The notes under the pieces were generated by a model. The model saw nothing but the letters and a program-made list of their open reading frames with translations, was not told where the DNA came from and ran no database searches. This document shows, one piece after another, positions 27,706 to 37,781 of a stretch of DNA of 64,000 nt (its first letter is position 1; each line of letters opens with the position of its first letter). Source of the stretch: Polynucleobacter sp. UB-Tiil-W10 (GTDB taxonomy: Bacteria > Pseudomonadota > Gammaproteobacteria > Burkholderiales > Burkholderiaceae); the NCBI RefSeq assembly GCF_018881605.1, contig NZ_JACVPZ010000001.1, positions 1,860,001 to 1,924,000 on the forward strand, in the 5' to 3' direction. A program made the translations under genes and the position numbers.

Positions 27706-28545
27706 CTAAGTATTTACCGCCTCCCAAAGCTTAAGGGCGTCTACAGTTTCAGCCACATCATGAACTCGAACAATTTTGGCGCCGCGATCGGCGGCCATCA
27801 TCGCTGCAGCAACACTAGCAGCTACGCGTTGATTGGTATCTTTACCCGTGATTTTGCCCAACATAGACTTACGAGAAATTCCTGCCAAAACAGGAATCCC
27901 CAAAGTCGAGAAGTCAGCAAAGTTAGCCAGCATGTTGAGGTTGTGCTCTAGGTTCTTGCCAAATCCGAAACCAGGATCAATAGCAATGCGATCTTTTTCG
28001 ATGCCCTTAGAAATCAATAGCTCAACTCGTTCTTTTAGAAACTGCTTCACCTCATCAACCACGTTCGTATAGTCAGGATTAAATTGCATGGTGAGAGGAT
28101 CACGCTGCATATGCATCAGCACAATGCCGCAATCAGCACTTTCTAATACAGCGTCTATTGCACCACTCTGTCTAAGCGCCCAAATATCATTTACGCAATC
28201 TACGCCGGAACTCAGTGCTTGACGCATCGTTTCAGATTTATAGGTATCGATTGATAAGGGAATGCCGCAATCTTTAAGTAACTCAATTACTGGAATTACC
28301 CTATCCAATTCTTCTTGCAATTCGACGGGCTCGGCACCAGGCCTCGTTGACTCACCACCAATATCAATAAGATCAACGCCATTAGCGATCATATATTCCG
28401 CTTGAGCGACAGCATCCTTTGGAGTTCTGCATTTTCCACCATCAGAAAAAGAGTCTGGGGTGGCATTCAGAATACCCATCACGAGTGGGCGTTTGCGTTG
28501 ATTGAAGTCAAAAAGAAAACGCCCACAACGCCAAGTTGTGGGCAT
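27706..28545 (-). CDS. folP: Dihydropteroate synthase
   Basis: About 279 residues. It condenses p-aminobenzoate with dihydropterin pyrophosphate in folate synthesis and is the target of sulfonamides. Motifs are [27 protein letters not shown] and the late GISRKSMLG loop. I prefer the ATG at 28545 ([10 protein letters not shown]), with AAGGT nine bases upstream and an N-terminus like Burkholderia homologues; an ATG at 28569 is possible. It lies between ftsH and glmM, matching the E. coli order. Confidence 0.94.
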   Translation of the reverse strand: MPTTWRCGRFLFDFNQRKRPLVMGILNATPDSFSDGGKCRTPKDAVAQAEYMIANGVDLIDIGGESTRPGAEPVELQEELDRVIPVIELLKDCGIPLSIDTYKSETMRQALSSGVDCVNDIWALRQSGAIDAVLESADCGIVLMHMQRDPLTMQFNPDYTNVVDEVKQFLKERVELLISKGIEKDRIAIDPGFGFGKNLEHNLNMLANFADFSTLGIPVLAGISRKSMLGKITGKDTNQRVAASVAAAMMAADRGAKIVRVHDVAETVDALKLWEAVNT

Positions 28546-28594
28546 ATCGATGTGACCTTGCTTAAACATCAAAGGCGAAGGCCATCAAGAGCTC

Positions 28595-30475
28595 TTATGC
28601 AGTAGCAGGAGCGCTACCTGTTGCTGGACCAGGTGTTCCAGCAGAGTTTCCAAACTGAGTAGCTGGCGGAGGCAACGGTGCTCGTGGCGGACGACCTTCC
28701 ATGATGTCAGTAATCTGTTCTGCATCAATGGTTTCCCATTCAAGCAATGCAGCCACCATCGCTTCAACCTTGTCACGGTTTTGCTCCAAGATTGATCTTG
28801 CCAAAGCATATTGACTATCAATCAAACTGCGAATTTCAGCATCTACCTTTTGCTGCGTTAATTCAGATACTGTCTTGGTGCTATTACGGCCAAAAATACT
28901 TTCTGATTCAGTGTCAACATAAACCATCGTACCCAAGCTATCGCTCATGCCATAACGAGTGACCATATCACGAGCCATTTTTGTAGCGCGCTCAAAGTCA
29001 TTTGAAGCGCCCGTACTCATGGAATGCAGAAATAGTTCTTCTGCAGCGCGACCGCCAAATAAAATAGCCAATTCTTCCAACATGCGATCTTTATAGAGAT
29101 TGACCCGATCAAATTCTGGGAGTTGCCATGTCACACCCAATGCCATTCCGCGCGGCATGATGGTGACCTTATGCACTGGATCGGCTTTAGGGAGCACTTT
29201 AGCAACTACTGCATGACCCGATTCGTGATAGGCAGTATTACGACGCTCTTCTTCGCGCATCACAGCAGACTTGCGCTCTGGTCCCATGTAAATCTTATCT
29301 TTTGCGTCCTCAAAGTCCTTCATGTCTACAGAGCGCTTATTTCGGCGAGCTGCAAATAAAGCAGCCTCATTTACCAAGTTAGCCAAATCAGCACCAGAGA
29401 AACCAGGCGTGCCTCGAGCTAAGACGGCAGCATTCACATCGGGATCAATTGGAACCTTACGCATATGTACTTGCAGGATTTGTTCACGACCACGAATGTC
29501 GGGTAAGCCAACATGCACTTGACGATCGAAACGACCTGGACGTAACAATGCTTTATCTAAAACATCAGAACGGTTTGTTGCAGCAACAACGATTACACCG
29601 CTGTTACTTTCGAAACCATCCATCTCAACCAACATTTGATTGAGGGTTTGTTCGCGCTCATCATTGCCACCGCCCATACCAGCACCGCGGTGACGGCCAA
29701 CTGCATCAATCTCATCAATAAAGATGATGCAAGGAGAATTTTTCTTAGCATTCTCAAACATATCGCGAACACGAGATGCGCCAACACCAACAAACATCTC
29801 TACGAAATCTGAACCAGAGATTGAGAAGAAAGGAACTTTAGCCTCACCAGCAATTGCACGTGCCAAAAGAGTCTTGCCGGTACCAGGAGGGCCAACTAGT
29901 AATACGCCATGAGGAATTCGGCCGCCGAGCTTTTGAAACTTCTGGGGGTCTTTTAAGAAATCAACTAACTCAAAGACTTCTTCCTTGGCCTCATCACAAC
30001 CAGCAACATCTGCAAAAGTAACCGTATTGCTGTTCTCATCAATCAAACGTGCTTTAGATTTTCCAAAGGAGAATGCTCCGCCTTTGCCGCCACCCTGCAT
30101 CTGACGCATCATGAAAAACCAAAAACCGATAATCAATAACGTTGGTCCCAGATAGTACAAAGCATTAGTGAGCATGCTTGGTTCCTCCTCAGCCTTACCA
30201 GAAACTTGAACACCATACTTCATTAAATCGCCAACCATCCAGATATCTCCAGGAGAGATTAAGGAGTATTTGTTGCCGTCTGTGGGGGTAACCGTAAGAT
30301 TAGTACGACCCTGAACATCCACACGCTTAATCTTTCCAGCCTTGGCATCGTCCATAAATTGAGAATAGGTGACCTGGGTTTGTTCCTTGGGTTTATCAAA
30401 CTGCTTGAAAACAGTAAAAAGCACCAAGCCCACAATGAGCCACACACCGATTTTTTGGAACATATTGCTGTTCAA
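28595..30475 (-). CDS. ftsH: ATP-dependent zinc metalloprotease FtsH
   Basis: A 626-residue inner-membrane AAA+ protease. Membrane helices lie at about residues 8-24 and 105-123. Walker A is GPPGTGKT (195-202), Walker B IIFIDE (250-255), the SRH contains RPGRFD, and the zinc site is HESGH (417-421). The C-terminal tail is Pro/Ala rich. FtsH degrades misfolded membrane proteins and short-lived regulators. It is first of ftsH-folP-glmM and lies 145 bp downstream of rlmE. No convincing heat-shock promoter was seen in that gap. Confidence 0.97.
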   Translation of the reverse strand: MNSNMFQKIGVWLIVGLVLFTVFKQFDKPKEQTQVTYSQFMDDAKAGKIKRVDVQGRTNLTVTPTDGNKYSLISPGDIWMVGDLMKYGVQVSGKAEEEPSMLTNALYYLGPTLLIIGFWFFMMRQMQGGGKGGAFSFGKSKARLIDENSNTVTFADVAGCDEAKEEVFELVDFLKDPQKFQKLGGRIPHGVLLVGPPGTGKTLLARAIAGEAKVPFFSISGSDFVEMFVGVGASRVRDMFENAKKNSPCIIFIDEIDAVGRHRGAGMGGGNDEREQTLNQMLVEMDGFESNSGVIVVAATNRSDVLDKALLRPGRFDRQVHVGLPDIRGREQILQVHMRKVPIDPDVNAAVLARGTPGFSGADLANLVNEAALFAARRNKRSVDMKDFEDAKDKIYMGPERKSAVMREEERRNTAYHESGHAVVAKVLPKADPVHKVTIMPRGMALGVTWQLPEFDRVNLYKDRMLEELAILFGGRAAEELFLHSMSTGASNDFERATKMARDMVTRYGMSDSLGTMVYVDTESESIFGRNSTKTVSELTQQKVDAEIRSLIDSQYALARSILEQNRDKVEAMVAALLEWETIDAEQITDIMEGRPPRAPLPPPATQFGNSAGTPGPATGSAPATA

Positions 30476-30576
30476 AATGAGTCCTTTTCTGGATTAATCC
30501 AGGAGTTAAAGCGAATCGCTACCTAAGTATTTGATTCTACTACCACCCTTTTTCAAGGGCTAATGGCATATTTATT

Positions 30577-30604
30577 TATTAAAACCCTACTAAAACAGGG
30601 TTAT
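30577..30604 (-). terminator. Probable terminator after rlmE
   Basis: On the minus strand AACCCT and AGGGTT pair around an eight-base loop and run into TTAATAAATAAAT. The stem is short and the T run is interrupted, so it may be leaky and allow read-through into ftsH. Confidence 0.45.
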
Positions 30605-30620
30605 TTGGCCAATATTAGGC

Positions 30621-31295
30621 TTATTTCGGTGGTTTTAGGTTTCTACCCAAAAGGAAAATCTCTGAAGAGCGAGCCCTAGAGGCTTTCGGCTTTCTAGAGG
30701 CAACCGTTTTAAAGACCTTCTTAAATGATTCAACTATTTGGCTATAACCACTTCCGTTAAAGCACTTAATGAGCAAAGCCCCTTCAGGCTTAAGATGATC
30801 AACCGCAAAATCTAGCGCTATTTCCGCTAGAAAGGCCATTCGAGCGGCATCAGCTACGCCGACACCAGACAAGTTTGGAGCCATGTCAGAGAGAACCAGA
30901 TCAACCTTACCTTCGGCCGCTTTTGGAAGTAAGGCTTCAAGTGCGGAAAGACCTTCTTCTTCACGGAAATCGCCCTGAATAAAGCTGACATCAGCAATAT
31001 CCTCCATCGGCAAAATATCAATAGCGATAATCTGGCCATCAGGTTTTCCTGACTCAATCTTTGGATTGGATTTGCCAAGTTCAGTTAGACGATTGCGGGC
31101 GTACTGAGACCAGCTCCCAGGAGCGCTCCCTAAGTCCACAATGGTCATACCAGCTTTGATGAGGTGATCTTGCTCGTCAATTTCACTGAGCTTATAAACT
31201 GCCCTAGCGCGATAACCCTCTTTTTGAGCCATCTTCACATAGGGATCCGTTAAATGATCCTGCAACCAACTTTTATTAAATTTATTCTTTGCCAC
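30621..31295 (-). CDS. rlmE: 23S rRNA 2'-O-methyltransferase (U2552)
   Basis: A 224-residue FtsJ/RrmJ-family Rossmann methyltransferase. The SAM loop is [14 protein letters not shown] (about residues 53-66). DIL, a middle [13 protein letters not shown] motif and LIKCFNG supply the K-D-K-E tetrad. It methylates U2552 in the ribosomal A loop. The start is GTG. The pair with ftsH and the divergent yhbY copies the E. coli yhbY-rlmE-ftsH order. Confidence 0.95.
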   Translation of the reverse strand: MAKNKFNKSWLQDHLTDPYVKMAQKEGYRARAVYKLSEIDEQDHLIKAGMTIVDLGSAPGSWSQYARNRLTELGKSNPKIESGKPDGQIIAIDILPMEDIADVSFIQGDFREEEGLSALEALLPKAAEGKVDLVLSDMAPNLSGVGVADAARMAFLAEIALDFAVDHLKPEGALLIKCFNGSGYSQIVESFKKVFKTVASRKPKASRARSSEIFLLGRNLKPPK

Positions 31296-31375
31296 AACTT
31301 ACCCACTTTCGTCTTCTATTTTCCTAGTTTCCGCCCTCTAAAGCAAAAGGAATTAAGGTAAAAATCGTTAAATTC

Positions 31376-31389
31376 GACCTAATAAGGTC
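31376..31389. promoter_or_regulatory. Perfect inverted repeat in the rlmE/yhbY intergenic region
   Basis: GACCT-AATA-AGGTC is a perfect 14-bp inverted repeat 32 bp upstream of the yhbY ATG in a 126-bp divergent promoter region. It could be an operator or only a small hairpin. No protein can be assigned. Confidence 0.35.
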
Positions 31390-31421
31390 ATTTTCATAAT
31401 GAATGCTCTATCATCGAGTCC

Positions 31422-32048
31422 ATGACTGCACTTATCCTCACCCCCGCTCAACGCAAATCCCTCAAAGCCGATGCTCATGACTTAAGTCCTGTGGTGATGG
31501 TTGGCGGCGATGGTTTAACGCCTGCCGTAATTAAAGAAGCTAAATTAGCGATCAATCACCATGGCTTAATTAAGATCCGTGTTTTTGGAGATGAACGTGA
31601 AGCCCGCATCGCCATCTATGAAGAGCTCTGCGATAAGTTAGGTGCCGCTCCAGTCCAGCATATCGGTAAGCTGCTCGTTTTATGGAAGCCAAAAGATGTA
31701 GTTGATGAGGCATTTAGCAATCTTGGGCGTTCAAGCAAACAAACGAAGAAGTCACTGCAAGCACCGCGCACCAAACGACAACCTAATCGTACGGTTACTA
31801 AAACAGGTGTGCGTACGAGCACTTCCGAGAGATCTGATCGTCGCTCTGCATCAAATAAGTCTCCTTTTGAGCGAGCTGCAGCCGTGAAGTCGGCAACCCC
31901 TAAGAAACGTGTGTTGCGCTCTGAAGCTGCAGAATCTAAGATTGGTTGGTCTTCACCTGGCTATAGAAAAGCAGCAGCTGCACCAGCTCCCATCAAGAAA
32001 CGTAAAGTGAGAATGAGCAGCACCAAGAAAAAATCATTGGGCTCTTAA
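31422..32048 (+). CDS. yhbY: YhbY-type CRS1/CRM RNA-binding protein, extended
   Basis: A 208-residue protein. The first 95 residues are a CRM domain (start LTPAQRKSLKADAHDL, then VVMVGGDGLTPAV, ending LGKLLVLWKP-like), as in E. coli YhbY, which is about 97 residues and associates with pre-50S ribosomal particles. The remaining 110 residues are a low-complexity basic tail rich in Lys, Arg, Ser, Thr and Ala, probably disordered and RNA-binding. Divergent from rlmE; a bidirectional terminator follows. Confidence 0.92.
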   Translation: MTALILTPAQRKSLKADAHDLSPVVMVGGDGLTPAVIKEAKLAINHHGLIKIRVFGDEREARIAIYEELCDKLGAAPVQHIGKLLVLWKPKDVVDEAFSNLGRSSKQTKKSLQAPRTKRQPNRTVTKTGVRTSTSERSDRRSASNKSPFERAAAVKSATPKKRVLRSEAAESKIGWSSPGYRKAAAAPAPIKKRKVRMSSTKKKSLGS

Positions 32049-32061
32049 TAAGTCTCTAACT

Positions 32062-32097
32062 CAAAAACAAAACGCTGCTAGTCAGCGTTTTTTGTTG
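32062..32097. terminator. Bidirectional terminator between yhbY and the DUF4149 gene
   Basis: AAAACGCTG and CAGCGTTTT pair around a five-base loop, with A and T runs on either side, so it can stop both convergent transcripts. It overlaps the last codons of the DUF4149 gene. Confidence 0.8.
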
Positions 32098-32551
32098 CCC
32101 GCCACACAAGAGCAAGCCCAAGCAGAGTCTGGATCATAAAGACAGTGCTTGATGCCCCATGAAGTCGATTAAATAAATCTGCATAGGTAGACTCACGCAC
32201 TGACAAACCCAAATACAGAGCTTGATCTCTGAGAGAATTCATCCAAGGTATCAGAATAAATGCAGCCGCTATTGCACAAGCCAGCATGCCGAGCAATAGC
32301 CATCGGGAAGAACGGTATCGAGCTATTTCTTGTCGGACAAGGTAATTAGCCATCACCATTAAGATGGAGCAGATAAAAACACCAGAATAGGCTGTTACTT
32401 TAAATAAACTGGCTGCTACCATTCCGGCAACTTGCCGATCACCCAGACTTGAGAAGAGGACGGGCACTACCAAAAAACCGATGGTAATAAAACTGCCAAC
32501 CCAGAGACCCGCTATTAGGCTAAATATTCTCTGGGTACGGACATGGTGCAT
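32078..32551 (-). CDS. DUF4149 membrane protein
   Basis: A 157-residue protein with four hydrophobic helices and the family style start (RIFSLIAGLWVGSFITIGFLVVPVLF). Function unknown. It overlaps the greA stop by one base (TAATG) and so is translationally coupled as the last gene of carA-carB-greA. The same greA neighbour occurs in other Burkholderiales, as far as I recall. Confidence 0.82.
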   Translation of the reverse strand: MHHVRTQRIFSLIAGLWVGSFITIGFLVVPVLFSSLGDRQVAGMVAASLFKVTAYSGVFICSILMVMANYLVRQEIARYRSSRWLLLGMLACAIAAAFILIPWMNSLRDQALYLGLSVRESTYADLFNRLHGASSTVFMIQTLLGLALVWRATKNAD

Positions 32552-33027
32552 TAAACGTAACGTACTGCCAGAATTTCAACTTGACGATTACCGCCTGGAG
32601 CTTGAACAGCAACTACATCACCCTCTTCTTTGCTGATCAAAGCACGAGCAATTGGTGAGCTAATAGAAATCTTATTAAAAGCAATATCGGCCTCATCGTC
32701 ACCAACGATTTGATAGGTGAGCTTAGTGCCATCTTCAAGATCCTCTAGGTCAACCGTGGCACCAAAAACTACGCGGCCGGTTACATCCAGTGAAGAAGGG
32801 TCAATAATCTGAGCAGCTGAGAGCTTGCCCTCTAGCTCCTGAATTCGGCCTTCAATAAAACCTTGTTTCTCTTTGGCGGCATCGTATTCAGCATTCTCTG
32901 ACAGATCGCCTTGAGCGCGAGCTTCGGAGATCGCAATAATCACTGAGGGACGCTCTACATGCTTTAGGCGGTGCAATTCTTCCTTGAGAAGTTCTGCACC
33001 GCGCTTGGTAATCGGAATTGTGCTCAT
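32551..33027 (-). CDS. greA: Transcription elongation factor GreA
   Basis: A 158-residue secondary-channel factor that stimulates transcript cleavage in backtracked RNA polymerase. The N-terminal coiled coil (about residues 1-75) carries the acidic tip around [14 protein letters not shown], where D and E ligate the catalytic Mg2+. The C-terminal FKBP-like domain follows. Length is standard. It lies 58 bp after carB. Confidence 0.97.
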   Translation of the reverse strand: MSTIPITKRGAELLKEELHRLKHVERPSVIIAISEARAQGDLSENAEYDAAKEKQGFIEGRIQELEGKLSAAQIIDPSSLDVTGRVVFGATVDLEDLEDGTKLTYQIVGDDEADIAFNKISISSPIARALISKEEGDVVAVQAPGGNRQVEILAVRYV

Positions 33028-33085
33028 GCTGCTAACCTAACTTGAATTCTTGCGCAAAATTACGCGTATAAAAGTTAATTTTAGT

Positions 33086-36000
33086 TTAAATAAGCGTCCG
33101 ATGTAAGTTTTGTAATGAATAGACCTCAAGTGACTCAAGCTTGCCATTTTGCGAAGCCAACAATCCATCCATAACCGCACGTGCTGCGCTAATGGTTGTG
33201 TAATACGTAACACCATTGGCTTGCGCGCTAGTACGAATCGATCTAGAGTCAGCAATTGCGGTCCGAGTCTCGTCTACTGTAGTGAATACCAGTGAAATTT
33301 CCCCGTTTTTGATGAAATCCACAATGTGAGGACGACCATCTTTAACCTTATTAACAACTCTTACGGGCAACCCAGCGGCTTCAATTGCAGCGGCCGTGCC
33401 CTTTGTGGCAACCATCGGGAAGCCGAGTTGGTGCAATAGCTTAGCCACTTCAATCGCTTTAGGTTTATCGCTGTCTTTTACTGTCAGAAGAACGGTTCCG
33501 CTCTTCGGCAGCTTAATACCAGCACCCAATTGAGACTTAAATAAGGCCTCACCAAAAGTTTTGCCAACACCCATTACCTCACCAGTGGAACGCATCTCTG
33601 GCCCCAATATAGGATCAATACCGGGGAATTTATTGAATGGGAAAACAGCCTCTTTCACTGAGAAATATGGAGGCTTGACTTCAGTCTTGATGCCTTGCTG
33701 ACCCAAAGTTTGACCAACCATACATCGAGCTGCAATCTTTGCAAGCTGAAGGCCAGTCGCCTTAGATACAAAAGGAACAGTGCGAGATGCGCGTGGATTC
33801 ACTTCCAGTACAAAGATCACATCTTTGCCATCAACATTTTGAATGGCGAATTGCACATTCATCAAGCCGATCACATTAAGACCTTTGGCCATAGCGGCTG
33901 TCTGACGTTTAATTTCTTCAACCGTTGCATCTGACAAAGAATATGGAGGCAATGAACAAGCTGAATCACCTGAGTGAACACCGGCTTGCTCAATATGCTC
34001 CATAACACCGCCAATAAACACCGTTTCGCCATCGCTAATGCAATCCACGTCACACTCAATGGCGTCGTTCAGGAAGCGATCCAGCAAAACCGGAGAGTCA
34101 TGCGAAACCTTAACGGCTTCGCGCATATAGCGCTCTAAGTCTCGACCATCATGAACAATTTCCATTGCACGACCACCTAATACATAGGAAGGACGAACCA
34201 CCAATGGATAACCAATTTCTTCGGCAAGCTTGAGAGCCTCTTCTTCGGTGCGCGCTGTTCGGTTAGGCGGTTGACGTAATCCAAGATCCTGAAGCAGCTT
34301 TTGGAAGCGCTCACGATCTTCCGCAGCATCAATCATGTCAGGTGATGTGCCGATAATCGGCACACCATTACGCTCAAGATCTAGAGCCAATTTCAAAGGT
34401 GTTTGACCACCATATTGAACGATCACGCCCTTGGGCTTTTCTTTGGCAACGATCTCCAGAACATCTTCAAGCGTTAATGGCTCAAAGTACAAGCGATCAG
34501 AAGTATCGTAGTCTGTAGAAACCGTTTCAGGATTGCAGTTCACCATAATGGTTTCGTAGCCATCATCACGCATTGCTAGGGCCGCGTGTACACAGCAATA
34601 GTCAAACTCGATGCCTTGACCAATACGATTTGGGCCACCACCCAAAACCATGATCTTCTCTTTATTGGTAGGTTGCGACTCACACTCACCATGCTCTGCT
34701 TCATAGGTTGAATAAAGGTAAGCGGTATTTGTTGAGAACTCTGCGGCGCAGGTATCTACACGCTTATAAACAGGAACTACATTTAAGCGATGACGTGCAG
34801 CGCGAACTGAAGCAGCATCAATATTGAGTAACTTTGCCAAGCGGCGATCAGAAAAACCTTTTTGCTTTACAAAGCGTAATTCGGGGGCTGTCAGACTATC
34901 AATCTTGCGTTGTTTAAGTTCCGTTTCAATAGTAATCAGCTCTTCAATTTGCTCCAAGAACCAAGGATCGACTTTTGTCTCAGAGTAAATTTCATCAAGC
35001 CCCATTCCCATACGGAATGCATCTGCTAAGTACCAAATGCGATCAGGACCCGGTTCATTGATTTCATTGATGATGTCATCGAGATCTGTAGAAAACTCAT
35101 CAAGACCATCAACACCAACTTCCAATCCGCGAAGTGCTTTTTGGAATGACTCTTGAAAAGTGCGGCCAATCGCCATCACTTCACCGACTGACTTCATCTG
35201 AGTGGTTAAACGGGAATCCGCTTGCGGGAACTTCTCAAAAGCAAAGCGTGGAATCTTAGTAACAACGTAATCGATTGAAGGCTCAAAGGATGCGGGCGTT
35301 GCCCCGCCAGTAATATCATTCTTAAGTTCATCTAGGGTGTATCCAACTGCCAATTTAGCGGCAATCTTTGCAATGGGGAAGCCCGTAGCCTTGGATGCTA
35401 AAGCAGATGAGCGTGAAACCCTTGGATTCATTTCAATGACGATCATCCGACCATCAACTGGATTGATGGAGAACTGAACGTTGGATCCGCCAGTGTCTAC
35501 GCCGATTTCTCTCAGAACAGCAATCGATGCATTACGCATAATTTGATATTCTTTATCCGTCAAAGTCTGCGCTGGTGCTACGGTGATTGAGTCACCGGTA
35601 TGCACACCCATTGGATCTAAGTTTTCAATAGAGCAAACAATGATGCAATTGTCATTACGATCGCGCACCACTTCCATCTCGAATTCTTTCCAACCCAAGA
35701 GAGACTCTTCGATTAAGAGCTCGCGAGTTGGCGATAAATCGAGTCCACGCTTACAAATTTCTTCGAATTCTTCGCGGTTATAGGCTATGCCGCCGCCTGA
35801 TCCACCCATGGTGAATGAAGGACGAATGACGACCGGGAAACCTGAGCTGCCAGTTTCCTTCTGAATTTGCTGCTGAACTTCATGTGCCTCTTCCATTGAA
35901 TGCGCAATACCGGATTTTGCAGAACCCAGACCAATTTTGGTCATGGCTTCTTTAAATTTCTGGCGATCTTCTGCTTTATCAATAGCTTCTGGGGAGGCTC

Positions 36001-36349
36001 CGATTAATTCACAGCCGTATTTTTCTAACACGCCATGGCGATGTAAATCTAATGCGCAATTGAGCGCTGTTTGACCGCCCATTGTTGGCAGAATTGCATC
36101 TGGCTTTTCAGTGGCAATAATACGTTCGACCACTTCCCAAGTAATCGGCTCGATGTAAGTAACATCAGCCATTTCAGGGTCAGTCATGATGGTTGCAGGA
36201 TTACTGTTTACCAAAATAACTTTATAGCCTTCGTCTCGCAATGCTTTGCAAGCCTGTGCCCCGGAATAGTCAAACTCACAAGCTTGACCAATCACAATTG
36301 GACCGGCACCAATAATAAGAATGCTCTTAATGTCGCTACGCTTAGGCAT
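33086..36349 (-). CDS. carB: Carbamoyl-phosphate synthase large subunit
   Basis: A 1087-residue enzyme made of two homologous ATP-grasp halves plus a C-terminal MGS-like regulatory domain (about residues 950-1087). It makes carbamoyl phosphate from ammonia, bicarbonate and two ATP for arginine and pyrimidines. [22 protein letters not shown] and the second-half [17 protein letters not shown] mark the repeats. It overlaps the carA stop by one base (TAATG). Confidence 0.98.
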   Translation of the reverse strand: MPKRSDIKSILIIGAGPIVIGQACEFDYSGAQACKALRDEGYKVILVNSNPATIMTDPEMADVTYIEPITWEVVERIIATEKPDAILPTMGGQTALNCALDLHRHGVLEKYGCELIGASPEAIDKAEDRQKFKEAMTKIGLGSAKSGIAHSMEEAHEVQQQIQKETGSSGFPVVIRPSFTMGGSGGGIAYNREEFEEICKRGLDLSPTRELLIEESLLGWKEFEMEVVRDRNDNCIIVCSIENLDPMGVHTGDSITVAPAQTLTDKEYQIMRNASIAVLREIGVDTGGSNVQFSINPVDGRMIVIEMNPRVSRSSALASKATGFPIAKIAAKLAVGYTLDELKNDITGGATPASFEPSIDYVVTKIPRFAFEKFPQADSRLTTQMKSVGEVMAIGRTFQESFQKALRGLEVGVDGLDEFSTDLDDIINEINEPGPDRIWYLADAFRMGMGLDEIYSETKVDPWFLEQIEELITIETELKQRKIDSLTAPELRFVKQKGFSDRRLAKLLNIDAASVRAARHRLNVVPVYKRVDTCAAEFSTNTAYLYSTYEAEHGECESQPTNKEKIMVLGGGPNRIGQGIEFDYCCVHAALAMRDDGYETIMVNCNPETVSTDYDTSDRLYFEPLTLEDVLEIVAKEKPKGVIVQYGGQTPLKLALDLERNGVPIIGTSPDMIDAAEDRERFQKLLQDLGLRQPPNRTARTEEEALKLAEEIGYPLVVRPSYVLGGRAMEIVHDGRDLERYMREAVKVSHDSPVLLDRFLNDAIECDVDCISDGETVFIGGVMEHIEQAGVHSGDSACSLPPYSLSDATVEEIKRQTAAMAKGLNVIGLMNVQFAIQNVDGKDVIFVLEVNPRASRTVPFVSKATGLQLAKIAARCMVGQTLGQQGIKTEVKPPYFSVKEAVFPFNKFPGIDPILGPEMRSTGEVMGVGKTFGEALFKSQLGAGIKLPKSGTVLLTVKDSDKPKAIEVAKLLHQLGFPMVATKGTAAAIEAAGLPVRVVNKVKDGRPHIVDFIKNGEISLVFTTVDETRTAIADSRSIRTSAQANGVTYYTTISAARAVMDGLLASQNGKLESLEVYSLQNLHRTLI

Positions 36350-37545
36350 TATTTGCCCTCCTTCTTGCTGGCAGCATTCATGAGCTCCACAAAACGATCA
36401 AATAAATAGGCAATGTCATGAGGGCCAGGAGAGGCCTCAGGATGGCCTTGAAAACACAGTGCCGGCTTGTCTTTCCAGGCTAAGCCTTGCAAAGATCCGT
36501 CAAATAAAGACACGTGGGTTACGCGAATATTGTCTGGCAAAGTGTTCGCATCAACAGCAAATCCGTGATTCTGCGAAGTAATCGCTACGCGACCTGTATC
36601 TAAATCTTTTACAGGGTGGTTTGCGCCATGATGGCCGAACTTCATCTTCAGTGTCTTTGCACCCGCCGCAAGACCCATGATTTGATGACCCAAACAAATA
36701 CCGAAGGTTGGAACACCCTTATCAATAATTTCTTTTGCAGCAGCAATGGCATAGTCACATGGACCCGGATCGCCAGGGCCATTTGAAAAGAACACACCAT
36801 CGGGATTCATCGCCAAAACTTCTGCCGCGCTAGTTTGTGCAGGCACAACTGTCAATTGACAGCCACGCTCAGTGAGCATGCGCAAAATGTTGCGCTTTAC
36901 GCCAAAGTCATAAGCAACTACCTTCTTCACTGGCTTGCTGGTATTGAGAGTTCTATACGCAGGTTTACCATCTGGGCCATGAAGATCCCATTCGGCTTCA
37001 CGCCACTCATAAGACTTCGCAGTAGTAACTACCTTCGCAAGGTCTAATCCAGACATTCCAGGGAAGGCTTTGGCGAGCTCAAGAGCTTTATTGCCCAAAT
37101 TTTCATAGCTATCACCTACTTTGCCGGCAACAATTGCGCCTGACTGAGCGCCCTTGTCACGCAGAATTCTGGTCAGCTTGCGAGTATCGATTCCAGCAAT
37201 GCCTAGGACACCAGCCTTGGTGAGATAGTTATCTAAAGAACCTTCTGAACGAAAGTTAGACACGCGCTTTGGTAAATCCTTAACTACAAGGCCTGCGGCA
37301 TGAATCCGGTTAGATTCAGCATCCTGAGCATTAACACCAACGTTACCGATATGTGGGTAAGTCAATGTCACGATCTGACGTGAATAACTAGGATCCGTAA
37401 TGATCTCTTGGTATCCAGTCAATGCGGTATTGAAAACGACTTCGCCGGTAGTTTCGCCAGGGGCGCCAATACTAAATCCGGGAAATAATGTGCCGTCGGC
37501 TAAAGCCAACACGGCGGGAGGAAAAGAAGGAAGCAAGGGTGACAA
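36349..37545 (-). CDS. carA: Carbamoyl-phosphate synthase small subunit
   Basis: A 398-residue glutamine amidotransferase subunit. The N-terminal CPSase_sm_chain domain (about residues 10-145) precedes a class I GATase domain with the nucleophile Cys in [12 protein letters not shown] and the His/Glu of [11 protein letters not shown]. It supplies ammonia to CarB. The start is a TTG at 37545, with GGAG five bases ahead; a second TTG three codons in would give the M-L-P-S-F start of Burkholderia homologues but lacks a ribosome site. First gene of carA-carB-greA-DUF4149. Confidence 0.95.
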   Translation of the reverse strand: MSPLLPSFPPAVLALADGTLFPGFSIGAPGETTGEVVFNTALTGYQEIITDPSYSRQIVTLTYPHIGNVGVNAQDAESNRIHAAGLVVKDLPKRVSNFRSEGSLDNYLTKAGVLGIAGIDTRKLTRILRDKGAQSGAIVAGKVGDSYENLGNKALELAKAFPGMSGLDLAKVVTTAKSYEWREAEWDLHGPDGKPAYRTLNTSKPVKKVVAYDFGVKRNILRMLTERGCQLTVVPAQTSAAEVLAMNPDGVFFSNGPGDPGPCDYAIAAAKEIIDKGVPTFGICLGHQIMGLAAGAKTLKMKFGHHGANHPVKDLDTGRVAITSQNHGFAVDANTLPDNIRVTHVSLFDGSLQGLAWKDKPALCFQGHPEASPGPHDIAYLFDRFVELMNAASKKEGK

Positions 37546-37723
37546 ACCATCTCCAGTCCCTGCTCCATCCGACGCTCAAAACCCTCAAAAAGACCAACCC
37601 GAGGATGTTTTTGCGGGAGGTGAGTGTCTTTAAGCGCTAGGGTATTTATTAAGTTTTGAACCCTGTAATCATACCATTTTTGCTCGTAAACCCTTGGATT
37701 CCTAGCCAAGTCAGGCCTTGGAA

Positions 37724-37758
37724 GAAAAAAGCCCCTTCAACCAAATGACTGAAGGAGC
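37724..37758 (-). terminator. Intrinsic terminator after prpE
   Basis: On the minus strand GCTCCTTCA and TGAAGGGGC pair (one G-T pair) around a ten-base loop, followed by six T residues, 24 bp beyond the prpE stop. It separates prpE from carA. Confidence 0.85.
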
Positions 37759-37781
37759 AATTTATCCAGAAAGAACGGTTT

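Noticed and set aside
30476..30620. Possible heat-shock (sigma-32) promoter ahead of ftsH around CCCTTGAAAAAGGG
   Set aside because: A CTTGAA-like -35 is present, but no CCCCAT-like -10 sits at the right distance.
37543..37660. Attenuator or riboswitch-like leader ahead of carA
   Set aside because: No recognisable hairpin ladder, leader peptide with arginine codons, or aptamer was found in this short region.
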